From Candidatus Gemmiger faecigallinarum (GTDB lineage: Bacteria; Bacillota; Clostridia; Oscillospirales; Ruminococcaceae), in contig DWVD01000027.1 in assembly GCA_019120395.1 (NCBI GenBank), forward strand, positions 1-64,000: a DNA stretch of 64,000 bases. Reading direction: 5' to 3'. The position numbers and the translations under genes are program-made. Below are positions 43,744 through 53,042 of the stretch, in pieces. The notes under the pieces are model-generated. The model did no database searches. It was not told the DNA's origin and was given only the letters and a program-made list of their open reading frames with translations. Numbering within the stretch: the first letter of the stretch is position 1; each line of letters opens with the position of its first letter.

Positions 43744-45183
43744 ATGGCAAACGATAAGAAAAAACTGGTGGAGGCGATCACCGCGCAGGAGGTCGACTTT
43801 GCCCAGTGGTACACCGACATCTGCAAAAAGGCCGAGCTGGTGGAGTATTCCAGCGTCAAGGGCTTTGTGGTGCTGCGCCCCTACGGCTACGCCCTGTGGG
43901 AGAACATCCAGAAAGACCTGGACGCCCGCTTCAAGGCCACCGGCCACGAGAACGTGGCCCTGCCCATGCTGATGCCCGAAAGCCTGCTGAAAAAGGAAGC
44001 CGAACTGGTGGAGGGCTTTGCCCCCGAAGTAGCCTGGGTCACCTCCGGCGGCAGCGAGCCGCTGGAGGAGCGCCTGGCCGTGCGCCCCACCAGCGAGACG
44101 CTGTTCAGCGACCATTTTGCCCACGTGCTGCAAAGCTACCGCGACCTGCCCATGCTGTACAACCAGTGGTGCAGCGTGGTGCGCTGGGAAAAGACCACCC
44201 GTCCTTTCCTGCGCACCCGCGAGTTCTGGTGGCAGGAGGGCCACACCATCCACGAGACCGCCGAGGAAGCCCAGGCCGAAACGCTGCAGCAGCTGAACTG
44301 CTACGCCGATTTCTGCGAACATGACCTGTGCATCCCGGTTTTGAAGGGCCGCAAGACCGACAAGGAGAAGTTTGCCGGCGCCGAGGCCACCTACACCATC
44401 GAGGCGATGATGAAGGACGGCAAGGCGCTGCAAAGCGGCACCAGCCATTATTTCGGCGATAAGTTCAGCCGCGCCTACGACGTGACCTTCACCGGCCGGG
44501 ACAACACGCTGCAGTATCCCTTCCAGACCAGCTGGGGCGCGTCCACCCGCCTGATCGGCGCCATCATCATGACCCACGGCGACGACGACGGCCTGATCCT
44601 GCCGCCGGCCATCGCCCACGTTCAGGTGGTCATCGTGCCCATCGCCGCCCACAAGCCCGGCGTGCTGGAAAAGGCGAAGGAGCTGGCCGAAAGCCTGAAG
44701 TCCGTCGCCCGCGTCAAGCTGGATGACAGCGACAAGGCCCCCGGCTGGAAGTTCAGCCAGTGGGAGATGAAGGGCGTGCCGCTGCGCATCGAGGTCGGCC
44801 CCCGCGACCTGGAGCAGGGCCAGTGCGTGCTGGTCCGCCGCGACAACCGTGAAAAGCAGTTTGTCAAGCTGGAGGACCTGCCCACCGCCATCCCCGCCGC
44901 GCTGGACGACCTGGCCAGGGCGCTGTACGACCGTGCTCTGGCCAACCGCGAAGCCCGCACCGCCACCGCCGCCACCCTGGACGAGGTGCTGGCCCTGACC
45001 CAAAAGCAGACCGGCTTTGTCAAGACCATGTGGTGCGGCGAGCTGGCCTGCGAGGAGGCCATGAAGGAGAAGGCCGGCCTTTCCAGCCGGTGCATGCCCT
45101 TTGAGCAGGAGCATATCTCCGACGTCTGCCCCATCTGCGGCAAGCCCGCCAAGACGATGGTCGTCTGGGGCGTGGCCTATTGA
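43744..45183 (+). CDS. proS: Prolyl-tRNA synthetase, archaeal/eukaryote-like type
   Basis: 479 residues, the short type lacking the ~180-residue editing insertion of typical bacterial ProRS. Class II motifs are visible: motif 2 ([22 protein letters not shown]) and the PTSETLF region. An anticodon-binding domain (~280-390) and a C-terminal zinc-type domain ([10 protein letters not shown]...[18 protein letters not shown]) follow. It attaches proline to tRNA-Pro. The ribosome-binding site is GTGAGGAG. Confidence 0.95.
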   Translation: MANDKKKLVEAITAQEVDFAQWYTDICKKAELVEYSSVKGFVVLRPYGYALWENIQKDLDARFKATGHENVALPMLMPESLLKKEAELVEGFAPEVAWVTSGGSEPLEERLAVRPTSETLFSDHFAHVLQSYRDLPMLYNQWCSVVRWEKTTRPFLRTREFWWQEGHTIHETAEEAQAETLQQLNCYADFCEHDLCIPVLKGRKTDKEKFAGAEATYTIEAMMKDGKALQSGTSHYFGDKFSRAYDVTFTGRDNTLQYPFQTSWGASTRLIGAIIMTHGDDDGLILPPAIAHVQVVIVPIAAHKPGVLEKAKELAESLKSVARVKLDDSDKAPGWKFSQWEMKGVPLRIEVGPRDLEQGQCVLVRRDNREKQFVKLEDLPTAIPAALDDLARALYDRALANREARTATAATLDEVLALTQKQTGFVKTMWCGELACEEAMKEKAGLSSRCMPFEQEHISDVCPICGKPAKTMVVWGVAY

Positions 45184-45208
45184 CCCGCATCCGGTATAAC
45201 AAGAAAAA

Positions 45209-45271
45209 CGGCTCCCCCGGCGGAGGTCCCCGGCACCTTCGCCGCGGCAGACCCCGCCGGGGGAGTTTTTT
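45209..45271 (+). terminator. Terminator of proS
   Basis: CTCCCCCGGCGG / CCGCCGGGGGAG stem around ~30 bases, then TTTTTT. It ends 16 bases before the next start codon. Confidence 0.85.
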
Positions 45272-45286
45272 GAGGGAAATCGCTAT

Positions 45287-46366
45287 ATGATCGTGCTGGT
45301 ATCGCTTGTGCTGTTTGTGCTGGGCATGGTGCTGGCTGCCGTGGGCAGCCGGCTGGCCGGGCGCTGCGCCACCTGGTGCTTTGCGCTGTGCGGTTTTCCC
45401 TTGTGGGTGGTCAGCGGCACAGTGGCCAGCCTGTGCATCGCACTGCCCCAGCTGATGCTGGCGTTTCTGGCGTCGGGGCTTTCCATCACCTCGCTGGCGG
45501 TGGGCGCGGCGCTGGCCGGTGCGGTGGCGGACATCGGGCTGGTGCTGGCCGTCTGTGTTCTGCGGCGGCAGGTCACCGTGCTGCGGGGCGAGTTCATCCG
45601 CAAGTGCCTGCTGCTGCTGGCCGCCTGCCTGGTGCTTTTGCTGTTTGTGCGCGACGGCCTGCTCAGCTACACCGGCGTCGGCCTGCTGATGGCGCTGTTT
45701 GTGCTGTTCGTGCTGGAAAACATCGCCTGCCAGCACCGCTTTATCTATGGCGAGGGCCTGGAACGCGAAACGCCGCTCACCGTCCACGGCAAAGCCGCGT
45801 CGGACGCAGCCGTGCCCGGCGCGGACGACGGCACGGTGCGCTTCCCGGCCATGAGCATCGCCAATTCGCTGCGCAATCTGGGCGGCGTGGTGCTGGGCGG
45901 CGCGCTGCTGGTGGCGGGGGCCTACGCGCTGGTGGTCGCCTCGGTGACGTTCGCCAATTTGACCGGTATCATCCAGGCGCTGTGGGCGGCCACCTTTTTG
46001 TCGCTGGGTTTCTCGCTGCCGCTGCTGGCCGAGGCGTTCCAGCACCCGCTGGGTTCGGTGTGGAAACGCTTTGCCGAGCGCTGCCGCATCTACCCGCCCG
46101 CCGCCTTTCCCAGCCACATCCTCAACGCGGCCATCCTTAACATCACGCTGGTTTTGCCCATTGCCAGCCTGATGTACCGCAAGCGCCTGCCGGTGGGCGA
46201 GCAGTTCCGCAGCTACGAGGTCCCCGCCTGTATCGCCATGGCGCTGGTCCTGCTCCTGCCCGCCGTGCTGAAGCGCAGGCTGTACCGCTGGCAGGGCGCC
46301 GCCTGCCTGGGCATCTACCTGATCTACCTGGCCGCCGTGATGCTGGCCCCCCGCGCCGGCGCATAA
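45287..46366 (+). CDS. Sodium/calcium-exchanger-like membrane protein (divergent)
   Basis: 359 residues with ten or eleven hydrophobic segments in two halves joined by a hydrophilic loop (~155-190). SITSLAVGAALAGAVADIGLVLAV and SLGFSLPLLAEAF...ILNAAILNITLVLPIASL resemble the two alpha repeats of CaCA antiporters, but the acidic residues of the G(S)xPE ion site are missing or altered. It could be a degenerate exchanger or another transporter. A weak GAGGGAA site precedes the ATG. Confidence 0.6.
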   Translation: MIVLVSLVLFVLGMVLAAVGSRLAGRCATWCFALCGFPLWVVSGTVASLCIALPQLMLAFLASGLSITSLAVGAALAGAVADIGLVLAVCVLRRQVTVLRGEFIRKCLLLLAACLVLLLFVRDGLLSYTGVGLLMALFVLFVLENIACQHRFIYGEGLERETPLTVHGKAASDAAVPGADDGTVRFPAMSIANSLRNLGGVVLGGALLVAGAYALVVASVTFANLTGIIQALWAATFLSLGFSLPLLAEAFQHPLGSVWKRFAERCRIYPPAAFPSHILNAAILNITLVLPIASLMYRKRLPVGEQFRSYEVPACIAMALVLLLPAVLKRRLYRWQGAACLGIYLIYLAAVMLAPRAGA

Positions 46367-46383
46367 GCGTCTGTTTCCCGCAA

Positions 46384-46441
46384 AAAGCGTCCCGCGCTGC
46401 CTTTTGACCGGAATTTCCGGCAAGGCAGCGCAGGGCGCTTA
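46384..46441. terminator. Bidirectional terminator between convergent genes
   Basis: AAGCGTCCCGCGCTGCCTT / AAGGCAGCGCAGGGCGCTT, a 19-base-pair near-perfect stem with an inner GGAA/TTCC. Confidence 0.75.
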
Positions 46442-46470
46442 TATTGTCGCTGTCGGCGCGGCGCGCAGGC

Positions 46471-48531
46471 TCAGCCGACGGCCGAAACGGCGATGCCGTC
46501 CACCTGCACCGGCGCATCGCCCAGCGTATGGATCTGCACCCGCCACCCGATGACCGGCTCGCCCACCGTAAACTGAAACACCATCCGGTCTGGCTCGCCG
46601 CTCAGGAAAACAACCTCCTGTTCCACCCACTGGCCATCCGCATTCCGGAAGCCACTGTGGATATAGCTGTTGTCCAAACCTGCTCCGGTCAGCGTCACTG
46701 TGTACTGTCCCGGCTGCAGCGTCCACTCGTTGGTGGAAATCATCTCCCCAGGGGCAATGGATACCCCCGCCGCCGAAATAACTGTCGCGTTCCCCTCCTG
46801 GTCGGTCTCGCACCGGGAAAGGTCCGCCGCGACTGGCTGCACGTCCGCCTCCGGCAGCGGCAGTTCCACTACGCTGCCCAGCAGGACCCCGTCAACGCGG
46901 TAAAAGTGCAGCTGTCCTGCCAGACGGCTCTGCTGCAACTGACTTCCGTCCAGAAACACATAAAGCGCATCGGATTCCAGCTCGTTCAATTCCCCTTGAA
47001 TGGTCCTCTGCAGCAGGTCGCCCTGCAAGTGAGCCAGGTAAAAGCCGTTGACCGTCCAGCCGTTTTCTGCCGCCCATGCCACCAACGGCCAGTATTCCGG
47101 CGCGTCGATGTCATAGCTTGCAAACATCAGGTGCGAAAACTGACCACTGTCGGCCAGCTGCTGCCATGCCTCGCTTTGCAGCGGCGTCTCGCTGCGGTAC
47201 AGTGTATCGTCGCGGAAGGCTGCCGATTTATCTGTAAGAAACTCCGCACGCCATCCCACCTGTACAACGATGCAGGCCACCAGCCCCGCCAGCCCGACCG
47301 TGCGGCCAAACCTCAGCAGCAGCCCGCTGGCCACGACCAGAAGCAGGTACCCGGCCAACCAGGCCAGCCGCCCGCAGTTGGCAAATGTATGCCAGAAATT
47401 GTACAGGAACGTTGGCAGCGGCAGTGTACCCAAGCTGATGCCGCCCACTACAAAAGTGTTGGAGCAAGCCGCCAGCAGACTGAGCAGACCGATCAGCGTA
47501 CCGGAGACCAGCCAGGGCAAACGGCTGCGCAGCGCCACCAGCACTCCTGCCCTGCCGCGTAGACACTGCACAAGCCCTGCCGCCAGCGCCAGAAGCGCCG
47601 CCAGCAGGACGCCCCACCCCACAAAGATGTCCACCTCCCAGGTGGAATACAGGCCGGGGACCACAAGGTTGAGCGGATCGGCCCCCACAAACCAGCCGGA
47701 CGGATCGGTGTTTGCAAAGTTTCCGGAGAACGCCCCCAGCACAAACAGTTCTGCCAGCGCACATCCGCAAAAACTGGCAACTGGCAGAAGCGCCGGCGCA
47801 GGGCCGTCCCGGCGCATCAGCCGGACGACGGCATACCCCACCGCGCAGATGCCCACCATGGGCAGGTAATATTGGTGGACGCCCACGCACAAAATACCCG
47901 CCAGCCCCCACCAAAGGCAGGAGCGGACGGCGCTTCCGCGGCAACACAGCCAAAGCCACAGTCCCAACAGAATCAGCCAGTTCCCCGCCAGCGCGGTATG
48001 GGCAAACATTCGTACCGTCAAGACCGGGTAAAGCAGCGCCAAAATCGAAGTCGCCACTGTCCCCACACGTACGGCTGCACCGCGCTCCTCCGCGCCCGAG
48101 ACCCTCCACGCAATTTTTTGGGCCAACAGCCCCTGCAAAGCAAAGCTGACAAGTCCCCACCAGCCCAGATACTGGAACCGCGCCGGCAAAAGCGTCGCCA
48201 GAGGTCGAAATAACAGCGCCAGCAGAGGGATTGAATCAGAATACAACACGCTGACCCGGTAGGGATAAACCGTGGCGTAAGACAGTCCCAGATAGGGCAG
48301 CCGGATCTCACTGTTGCGGTACAGCGCCCAGCCCAAATAATGCTGCGAGGGGTCCGCCCCGCTGTTCAGGATCCAGTCCACGTTGGTGGGGTCCAGCACC
48401 TGAACGCCGTACAGCACCAGGAAAAACGCCGCCCCCACCAGCGCGGCGGCCAATGCAAAGGCATTGCGGTACGCAGCACTGCGTACCGCACCGGCAGGCC
48501 GGCCTGCCGGTCGCGGATGGAAAAACTTCAT
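46471..48531 (-). CDS. DUF6311-like polytopic membrane protein
   Basis: 686 residues: around eleven membrane helices in the first ~450, then a ~230-residue extracytoplasmic beta-rich region. The first loop has NSGADPSQHYLGWALYR, the acidic loop-1 pattern of GT-C glycosyltransferases and DUF6311 proteins. It probably transfers sugars from a lipid carrier outside the membrane (inference). The gene looks somewhat lower in GC and less biased in codons than its neighbours. It overlaps the aldose-epimerase gene by four bases. Confidence 0.7.
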   Translation of the reverse strand: MKFFHPRPAGRPAGAVRSAAYRNAFALAAALVGAAFFLVLYGVQVLDPTNVDWILNSGADPSQHYLGWALYRNSEIRLPYLGLSYATVYPYRVSVLYSDSIPLLALLFRPLATLLPARFQYLGWWGLVSFALQGLLAQKIAWRVSGAEERGAAVRVGTVATSILALLYPVLTVRMFAHTALAGNWLILLGLWLWLCCRGSAVRSCLWWGLAGILCVGVHQYYLPMVGICAVGYAVVRLMRRDGPAPALLPVASFCGCALAELFVLGAFSGNFANTDPSGWFVGADPLNLVVPGLYSTWEVDIFVGWGVLLAALLALAAGLVQCLRGRAGVLVALRSRLPWLVSGTLIGLLSLLAACSNTFVVGGISLGTLPLPTFLYNFWHTFANCGRLAWLAGYLLLVVASGLLLRFGRTVGLAGLVACIVVQVGWRAEFLTDKSAAFRDDTLYRSETPLQSEAWQQLADSGQFSHLMFASYDIDAPEYWPLVAWAAENGWTVNGFYLAHLQGDLLQRTIQGELNELESDALYVFLDGSQLQQSRLAGQLHFYRVDGVLLGSVVELPLPEADVQPVAADLSRCETDQEGNATVISAAGVSIAPGEMISTNEWTLQPGQYTVTLTGAGLDNSYIHSGFRNADGQWVEQEVVFLSGEPDRMVFQFTVGEPVIGWRVQIHTLGDAPVQVDGIAVSAVG

Positions 48532-49412
48532 CGGTCAAACGTCGTCGAAAGGGTGGTGGACCAGCTTTCGCCCTGCTTCAGGCTGGCGGCGCAGGGGCGG
48601 TTTTCCCACTCCAGGGGGCCGTTCTCCTCGCCCGGCAGGCTGTGCCACGGCTCGATGCAGACAAAGCGGGCGGGCCAGTCCGGCTGCGACCAGATCAGCA
48701 CATAGGGGTAGCCCTCGATGTCGCAGCTGACGCGCCGGCCGGTGTCCTTTTCCACAATGGCAAGCGACTTGGAACGCAGATTCAGCATGCAGTGGCTGTC
48801 GTTGGCAAACAGTTCCTTTGTCAGCGGCACACGGCGGGTGTTGCGCGCCAGATAGTAATATTTGGTACCGTTGAGCAGGCCGTTGGGCCGCGCGCTGACG
48901 CACAGCGGGCTTTCCAGCTCCTCAAAGCGGAACTCGTAATCCTCGGCGGTATGCTTGTCGTCAAAGGGGATGGCAAACGCGGGATGGAAGCCGATGCCAA
49001 ACCGCAGCTGCGGCTCGACGGGGTTTTCCACCGTCAGCGTGTGGTGCACCGTGACGTCCTCCAGCACAAAGGTGGAGCGCAGCACAAAGGCGTAAGGCCA
49101 GCGGGGCAGCGTCTGGTTGTCGGCATGCAGCTCAAACTCCAGCGTATCCGCCGTCTGCCGGGTCAGCGTATGCTCCACATCGCGGGCAAAGCCGTGCTGC
49201 CCGCCGGTATACTCCAGCCCCTTGGCGATCATTTTGCCGCCGGTCAGCTTGCCGGTATAGGGGAACAGGATCGGCGCATGGCGGCCCCACACCGACGGGT
49301 CGCCGCACCAGAGCATCTCGACCCCGGTCCGCTTATTCACAACGCTGACCGCCTCGGCGCCCTTGCTGTCGACCGTCAGGCGGATCTGTTCGTTTTCGAT
49401 CGTATACTGCAT
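48528..49412 (-). CDS. Aldose 1-epimerase family protein (LacX-like)
   Basis: 294 residues with the galactose-mutarotase-like beta-sandwich: GRHAPILFPYTGKL, GGQHGFARD (His), RFGIGFHPAFAIPF (His) and a C-terminal CIEPWHSLPGEEN with the catalytic-type Glu. It interconverts sugar anomers. The start MQYTIENEQIRLTVDSKGAE follows GGGGAGGAAA. First gene of a two-gene operon with the membrane protein at 46471. Confidence 0.88.
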   Translation of the reverse strand: MQYTIENEQIRLTVDSKGAEAVSVVNKRTGVEMLWCGDPSVWGRHAPILFPYTGKLTGGKMIAKGLEYTGGQHGFARDVEHTLTRQTADTLEFELHADNQTLPRWPYAFVLRSTFVLEDVTVHHTLTVENPVEPQLRFGIGFHPAFAIPFDDKHTAEDYEFRFEELESPLCVSARPNGLLNGTKYYYLARNTRRVPLTKELFANDSHCMLNLRSKSLAIVEKDTGRRVSCDIEGYPYVLIWSQPDWPARFVCIEPWHSLPGEENGPLEWENRPCAASLKQGESWSTTLSTTFDR

Positions 49413-49539
49413 AGTTTTTCCTCCCCGCCGGGTTCTCCGGCACTTCATTGCGGCCGCCTGCGCCCCGGCGCGCCAGGCGGACCGGACAGGCGGGATACCG
49501 GCTGTTTTTCAGCCGCACCCACAAAAATATTCCATTTTC

Positions 49540-49567
49540 AGTATACCGCAAAACACGTAAATTGCAA
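49540..49567 (-). promoter_or_regulatory. Promoter of the aldose-epimerase operon
   Basis: TTGCAA (49567-49562), 16-base spacer, TATACT (49545-49540). Divergent from the met promoter at 49596. Confidence 0.6.
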
Positions 49568-49595
49568 TGGATTTTGGCTTTTTTGCGCAAAACGG

Positions 49596-49624
49596 TTGAC
49601 AGACCGGAAAGGTGTTGATATACT
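49596..49624 (+). promoter_or_regulatory. Promoter of the met transporter operon
   Basis: Perfect TTGACA (49596-49601), 17-base spacer, TATACT (49619-49624). The leader to metQ is about 410 bases and contains two small reading frames and a terminator. Confidence 0.85.
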
Positions 49625-49675
49625 TTTATCCAACAAAACCGCCCGCCGGGCGTGTCAGGGAAGGAGATGCCGTCG

Positions 49676-49765
49676 ATGTACCGTCGTGATGGCATGATGA
49701 TGTGCATGTACAGTATGCTGCGGCAGCCTGTGCTTGCTTCCCTGTGCGCGATTTCCGACGTGTGA
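49676..49765 (+). CDS. Methionine-rich leader peptide
   Basis: 29 codons. AAGGAG at 49661-49666 is nine bases before the ATG. The peptide begins MYRRDGMMMCMYSMLRQPV, with five Met and one Cys in eight codons (7-14). The terminator at 49782 follows the stop by 16 bases. Codon 15 onwards (CTGCGGC, 49718-49724) is complementary to GCCGCAG inside the terminator stem (49790-49796), so ribosome stalling at the Met codons could favour an antiterminator. An upstream ATG at 49667 is too close to the ribosome-binding site. Read as an attenuator sensing charged tRNA-Met; no function beyond that is implied. Confidence 0.75.
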   Translation: MYRRDGMMMCMYSMLRQPVLASLCAISDV

Positions 49766-49781
49766 TCCAGGGACATTTCAA

Positions 49782-49814
49782 GGCAGGGCGCCGCAGGCGC
49801 CCTGCCTTTTTGTT
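49782..49814 (+). terminator. Attenuator terminator in the met leader
   Basis: GGCAGGGCGCC-GCA-GGCGCCCTGCC followed by TTTTTGTTTT. It lies inside the leader, about 230 bases before metQ, so it acts as an attenuator and not as an operon end. Confidence 0.85.
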
Positions 49815-49899
49815 TTGTCCGGCCCCGTTTTCAAAACGGGCCTGCGGTTTTGCCGCGGCGCAGCCGCCTTGCCCACACCACCAAGGGAGGAAACCAGCC

Positions 49900-50019
49900 A
49901 TGCAAACCGGTCCCGCCTGCAAACAGCCCGGCGTGCGAATGTGCGCCAGGCGCCCCCTCTGCCCGATCGCCCGCCCCGCCTGGGCCGCGGCGTCCCAAAC
50001 ACCCAAAACACAGGAATAA
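49900..50019 (+). CDS. Small open frame between the attenuator and metQ
   Basis: 39 codons (MQTGPACKQPGVRMCARRPL...). The frame has a strong GGGAGG site eight bases before the ATG and ends 22 bases before metQ. It has three Cys, two Met and many Pro/Arg residues and no recognised domain. It could be a second regulatory leader or a translated spacer; hairpins at 49820-49841 and 49843-49858 precede it. Real translation is plausible but unproven. Confidence 0.4.
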   Translation: MQTGPACKQPGVRMCARRPLCPIARPAWAAASQTPKTQE

Positions 50020-50041
50020 CAGCTATTTTGGAGGAAACACC

Positions 50042-50956
50042 ATGAAAAAACTGATCTCTTCCCTGCTGGCGGCTTCGCTGGCACTGAGCCTGGCCGCCTG
50101 CGGCGGCAGCGCTTCGTCCGCATCCGGCGCATCTTCCACCGGCAGCGCGTCCGGCGCTTCCGACGAGACCGGCGCCCTTACCGGCGACGGCTTTGACGAA
50201 AGCATCGACTACGCCGCGCTGGACGGCACCACCATCCGGGTGGGCGCCTCCCCCACGCCCCACGCCGAGATCCTGGCCGTGGCCGGCGACATCCTGTCCC
50301 AGGCCGGCATCACGCTGGACGTCGTCGAGTTCACCGACTACATCCAGCCCAACACCGCCACCGAAAACGGGGACCTGGACGCCAACTACTTCCAGCACCA
50401 GGATTACCTCAACACCTTCAACGAGGAAAACGGCACCCATCTGGTCTCGGTGGCCGAGATCCATTACGAGCCCCTGGGCCTGTACCCCGGCAAGACCCAG
50501 AGCATCGACCAGCTGGCCGACGGCGCGCTGATCCTGGTCCCCAACGACACCAGCAACGAGGCGCGCGCCCTGCAGCTGCTGGCCGATCAGGGCCTGATCG
50601 AGCTGGACCCCGACGCCGGCCTGACCGCCACCCAGAACGACATCACCTCCAATCCCAAGAACCTGCAGATCCAGGAGATGGAGGCCGCCCAGCTGCCCCG
50701 CAACCTGGCCAGCGCCGACATGGCCGTCATCAACGGCAACTACGCCACCCAGGCGGGCTTCTCCTCCGCCAGCGACGCTCTGGCAGCCGAGAGCGCCGAC
50801 TCTGACGCCGCGCAGATCTATCCCAACGTGCTGGTGGTCAAGGAAGGCCGCGAGACCGACCCCGCCATCCTGGCGCTGGCCGCCGCGCTGCAGAGCGACG
50901 CCGTGCGCGACTACATCAACGAGACCTACGGCGGCGCCGTGGTGCCGCTGTTCTGA
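50042..50956 (+). CDS. metQ: Methionine ABC transporter substrate-binding lipoprotein
   Basis: 304 residues. The signal peptide has lipobox LSLAAC (C20), then a Ser/Gly linker and the NlpA/MetQ fold (IRVGASPTPHAEIL, LDANYFQHQDYL, EIHYEPLGLYPGK, INGNYATQAGF). It captures methionine outside the membrane for MetNI. The start MKKLISSLLA follows GGAGGAAA. First structural gene of the operon behind the Met-rich leader. Confidence 0.95.
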   Translation: MKKLISSLLAASLALSLAACGGSASSASGASSTGSASGASDETGALTGDGFDESIDYAALDGTTIRVGASPTPHAEILAVAGDILSQAGITLDVVEFTDYIQPNTATENGDLDANYFQHQDYLNTFNEENGTHLVSVAEIHYEPLGLYPGKTQSIDQLADGALILVPNDTSNEARALQLLADQGLIELDPDAGLTATQNDITSNPKNLQIQEMEAAQLPRNLASADMAVINGNYATQAGFSSASDALAAESADSDAAQIYPNVLVVKEGRETDPAILALAAALQSDAVRDYINETYGGAVVPLF

Positions 50957-51166
50957 CGTTTGCGCCCGCGCAAACGCCAGGCAAACCAGGAATGTGGGAT
51001 CAGGCGGCTGGAACCGCGGCGGGGCGTTGACCGTCATGAAAAAGCGGGCGCCGCCTGCCGGCATTTTTGAGCGCGCGAATGCGTGCGGATACTTCTTAAT
51101 TTCTCATTCCCGATTCCTCATGGATTATAATACGTGCCACCTCTAAACCCGAAGGGATGTCAGCGA

Positions 51167-52177
51167 ATGATCGAGCTTAAACATCTAACCAAGCATTTTG
51201 AGACCAAAGCCGGCACCGTGGCCGCGCTGGAGGACATCAGCCTTTCCATCGCCGACGGCGACATCTTTGGCATTATCGGTATGTCGGGCGCGGGCAAGTC
51301 CACGCTGGTACGGTGCATCAACCTGTTGGAGCGGCCCGACTCGGGCAGCGTCACCGTCAACGGGCAGGACATGCAGAGCCTTTCCCCCACCGCCCTGCGG
51401 GCGGCGCGGCGGGACATCGCCATGATTTTCCAGCAGTTCAACCTGCTGATGCAGCGCACCTGCCTGAAAAACGTCTGCTTCCCGCTGGAGCTGGCAGGCC
51501 GTCCCCGGGCGGAGGCGGAGGCCCGCGCCCGGCAGCTGCTGGAACTGGTGGGCCTGCCGGACAAGGCCGACGCCTACCCGGCGCAGCTGTCCGGCGGGCA
51601 GAAACAGCGCGTGGCCATTGCCCGCGCGCTGGCCACCGACCCCAAAGTCCTGCTGTGCGACGAAGCCACCAGCGCCCTGGACCCCAACACCACCCACTCG
51701 GTGCTGCAGCTGATCCAGCAGATCAACCGGGAACTGGGCATCACCGTTGTGGTCATCACCCACCAGATGAGCGTGGTGGAGGACATCTGCCGCCATGTGG
51801 CCATCTTGGACGGCGGCCATGTGGTGGAGCAGGGCGACGTGGCCGAGATCTTCTCCAACCCCAAAACCGACGCCGCGCGACGTCTGGTGTTCCCCGCCGG
51901 CGCGCCCCGCGGCGAGGGCGAACTGCTGCCGGGCCGGCGGATGGTGCGGGTGGCCTTCAACGGCACCCAGACCACCGACAAGCCGCTGGTGGCCAGCCTG
52001 GCCATCGAGTGCAACGCGCTGGTCTCCATCGTGGCCGCGGACACCCGCGTGGTCAACGGCCAGACGCTGGGCAGCATGCTGCTGGCCCTGCCGGAGGACG
52101 AGGCCGCGGCGCAGCGCGCCATTGATTACATCCGGGCTTACCCCGGCCTGAGTTTTGAGGAGGTGGAACAGGCATGA
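51167..52177 (+). CDS. metN: Methionine ABC transporter ATP-binding protein
   Basis: 336 residues: Walker A GMSGAGKST (38-46), Q loop FQQFNLL, signature LSGGQKQRVAIARAL, Walker B VLLCDEATSALDP and switch THQMS. A C-terminal NIL domain (~255-336) in this family binds methionine and inhibits transport. The start MIELKHL follows GAAGGGA. The 210-base gap after metQ holds a GTTTGCG/CGCAAAC hairpin and a TATAAT (51126-51131) without a clear -35, so a minor internal promoter is possible. Confidence 0.95.
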   Translation: MIELKHLTKHFETKAGTVAALEDISLSIADGDIFGIIGMSGAGKSTLVRCINLLERPDSGSVTVNGQDMQSLSPTALRAARRDIAMIFQQFNLLMQRTCLKNVCFPLELAGRPRAEAEARARQLLELVGLPDKADAYPAQLSGGQKQRVAIARALATDPKVLLCDEATSALDPNTTHSVLQLIQQINRELGITVVVITHQMSVVEDICRHVAILDGGHVVEQGDVAEIFSNPKTDAARRLVFPAGAPRGEGELLPGRRMVRVAFNGTQTTDKPLVASLAIECNALVSIVAADTRVVNGQTLGSMLLALPEDEAAAQRAIDYIRAYPGLSFEEVEQA

Positions 52178-52872
52178 GCGCGATCTTTGCATCGGACGAA
52201 TGGCAGACGATGGTATCCATCCTGCCCGACCTTCCCTTTGCCACCTGGGAAAGCTTTTACGCCACCGTGGTCACCACGGTGCTGGCGCTGGTCATCGGCC
52301 TGCCGCTGGGCGTGCTGCTGGTGGTGGGCGACCGGGACGGCCTGCTTCCGCTGCCCCGCTGGCTGATGGCTGTGCTGAACGTGGTCATCAACCTGCTGCG
52401 CAGCGTACCGTTTTTGATCCTGATGATCATGGTGCAGCCGCTGGCCCAGGTGATCCTGGGCACCACCATCGGCACGGCGGCGTCCATCGTCCCGCTGGTG
52501 GCGGCGTCCTTTCCCTTTGTGGCGCGTCTGGTGGAGACCAGCCTGCGCGAGGTGGACGGCGGCGTGATCGAAGCCGCCGAGAGCATGGGCGCCAGCCCCT
52601 TCCAGATCATCGCCAAAGTCATGATCCCCGAAAGCCTGCCCAGCCTGATCGCCAACGTGACCATCGCGCTGACCACCATCCTGAGCTATTCCGCCATGGC
52701 CGGCATCATCGGCGGCGGCGGCCTGGGGCAGATCGCCATCAACTACGGGTACTACCGTTACCGCTACCTGACCATGGTGGTGGCCACCGCGCTGCTGGTG
52801 GTCCTGGTGCAGCTGTTCCAGAGCATCGGCACCCGGCTTGCCGCCCGCTGTGACAAGCGGCTGCGCAAGTAA
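52174..52872 (+). CDS. metI: Methionine ABC transporter permease
   Basis: 232 residues with five to six membrane helices and the EAA coupling motif (EAAESMGASPFQIIAKVMIPE). NVVINLLRSVPFLILMIM and SYSAMAGIIGGGGLGQIAI are characteristic of MetI. It overlaps metN by four bases. A strong terminator follows. Confidence 0.95.
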   Translation: MSAIFASDEWQTMVSILPDLPFATWESFYATVVTTVLALVIGLPLGVLLVVGDRDGLLPLPRWLMAVLNVVINLLRSVPFLILMIMVQPLAQVILGTTIGTAASIVPLVAASFPFVARLVETSLREVDGGVIEAAESMGASPFQIIAKVMIPESLPSLIANVTIALTTILSYSAMAGIIGGGGLGQIAINYGYYRYRYLTMVVATALLVVLVQLFQSIGTRLAARCDKRLRK

Positions 52873-52891
52873 CGCCGGCATACGCCGCACG

Positions 52892-52942
52892 AACGCCCGG
52901 CTCCCCTGCATGCGTCCTGCAAAGGGGAACCGGGCGTTTTTG
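52892..52942 (+). terminator. Terminator of metQNI
   Basis: AACGCCCGG...TCCCC / GGGGA...CCGGGCGTT stem followed by TTTTTGG. Confidence 0.9.
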
Positions 52943-53042
52943 GCATCCGGCAGGCTGTCCCGGCTTTCTGTTCAAAGAAACTTAAACCTTTTTTACCAGT
53001 TTCTTCAAAATGCTTTTATATCTTTTCCACATGATTCCGGTA

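Noticed and set aside
49625..50041. S-box (SAM) riboswitch upstream of metQ
   Set aside because: No conserved SAM-I or SAM-II core was found. The Met-rich leader peptide and attenuator explain the long leader better.
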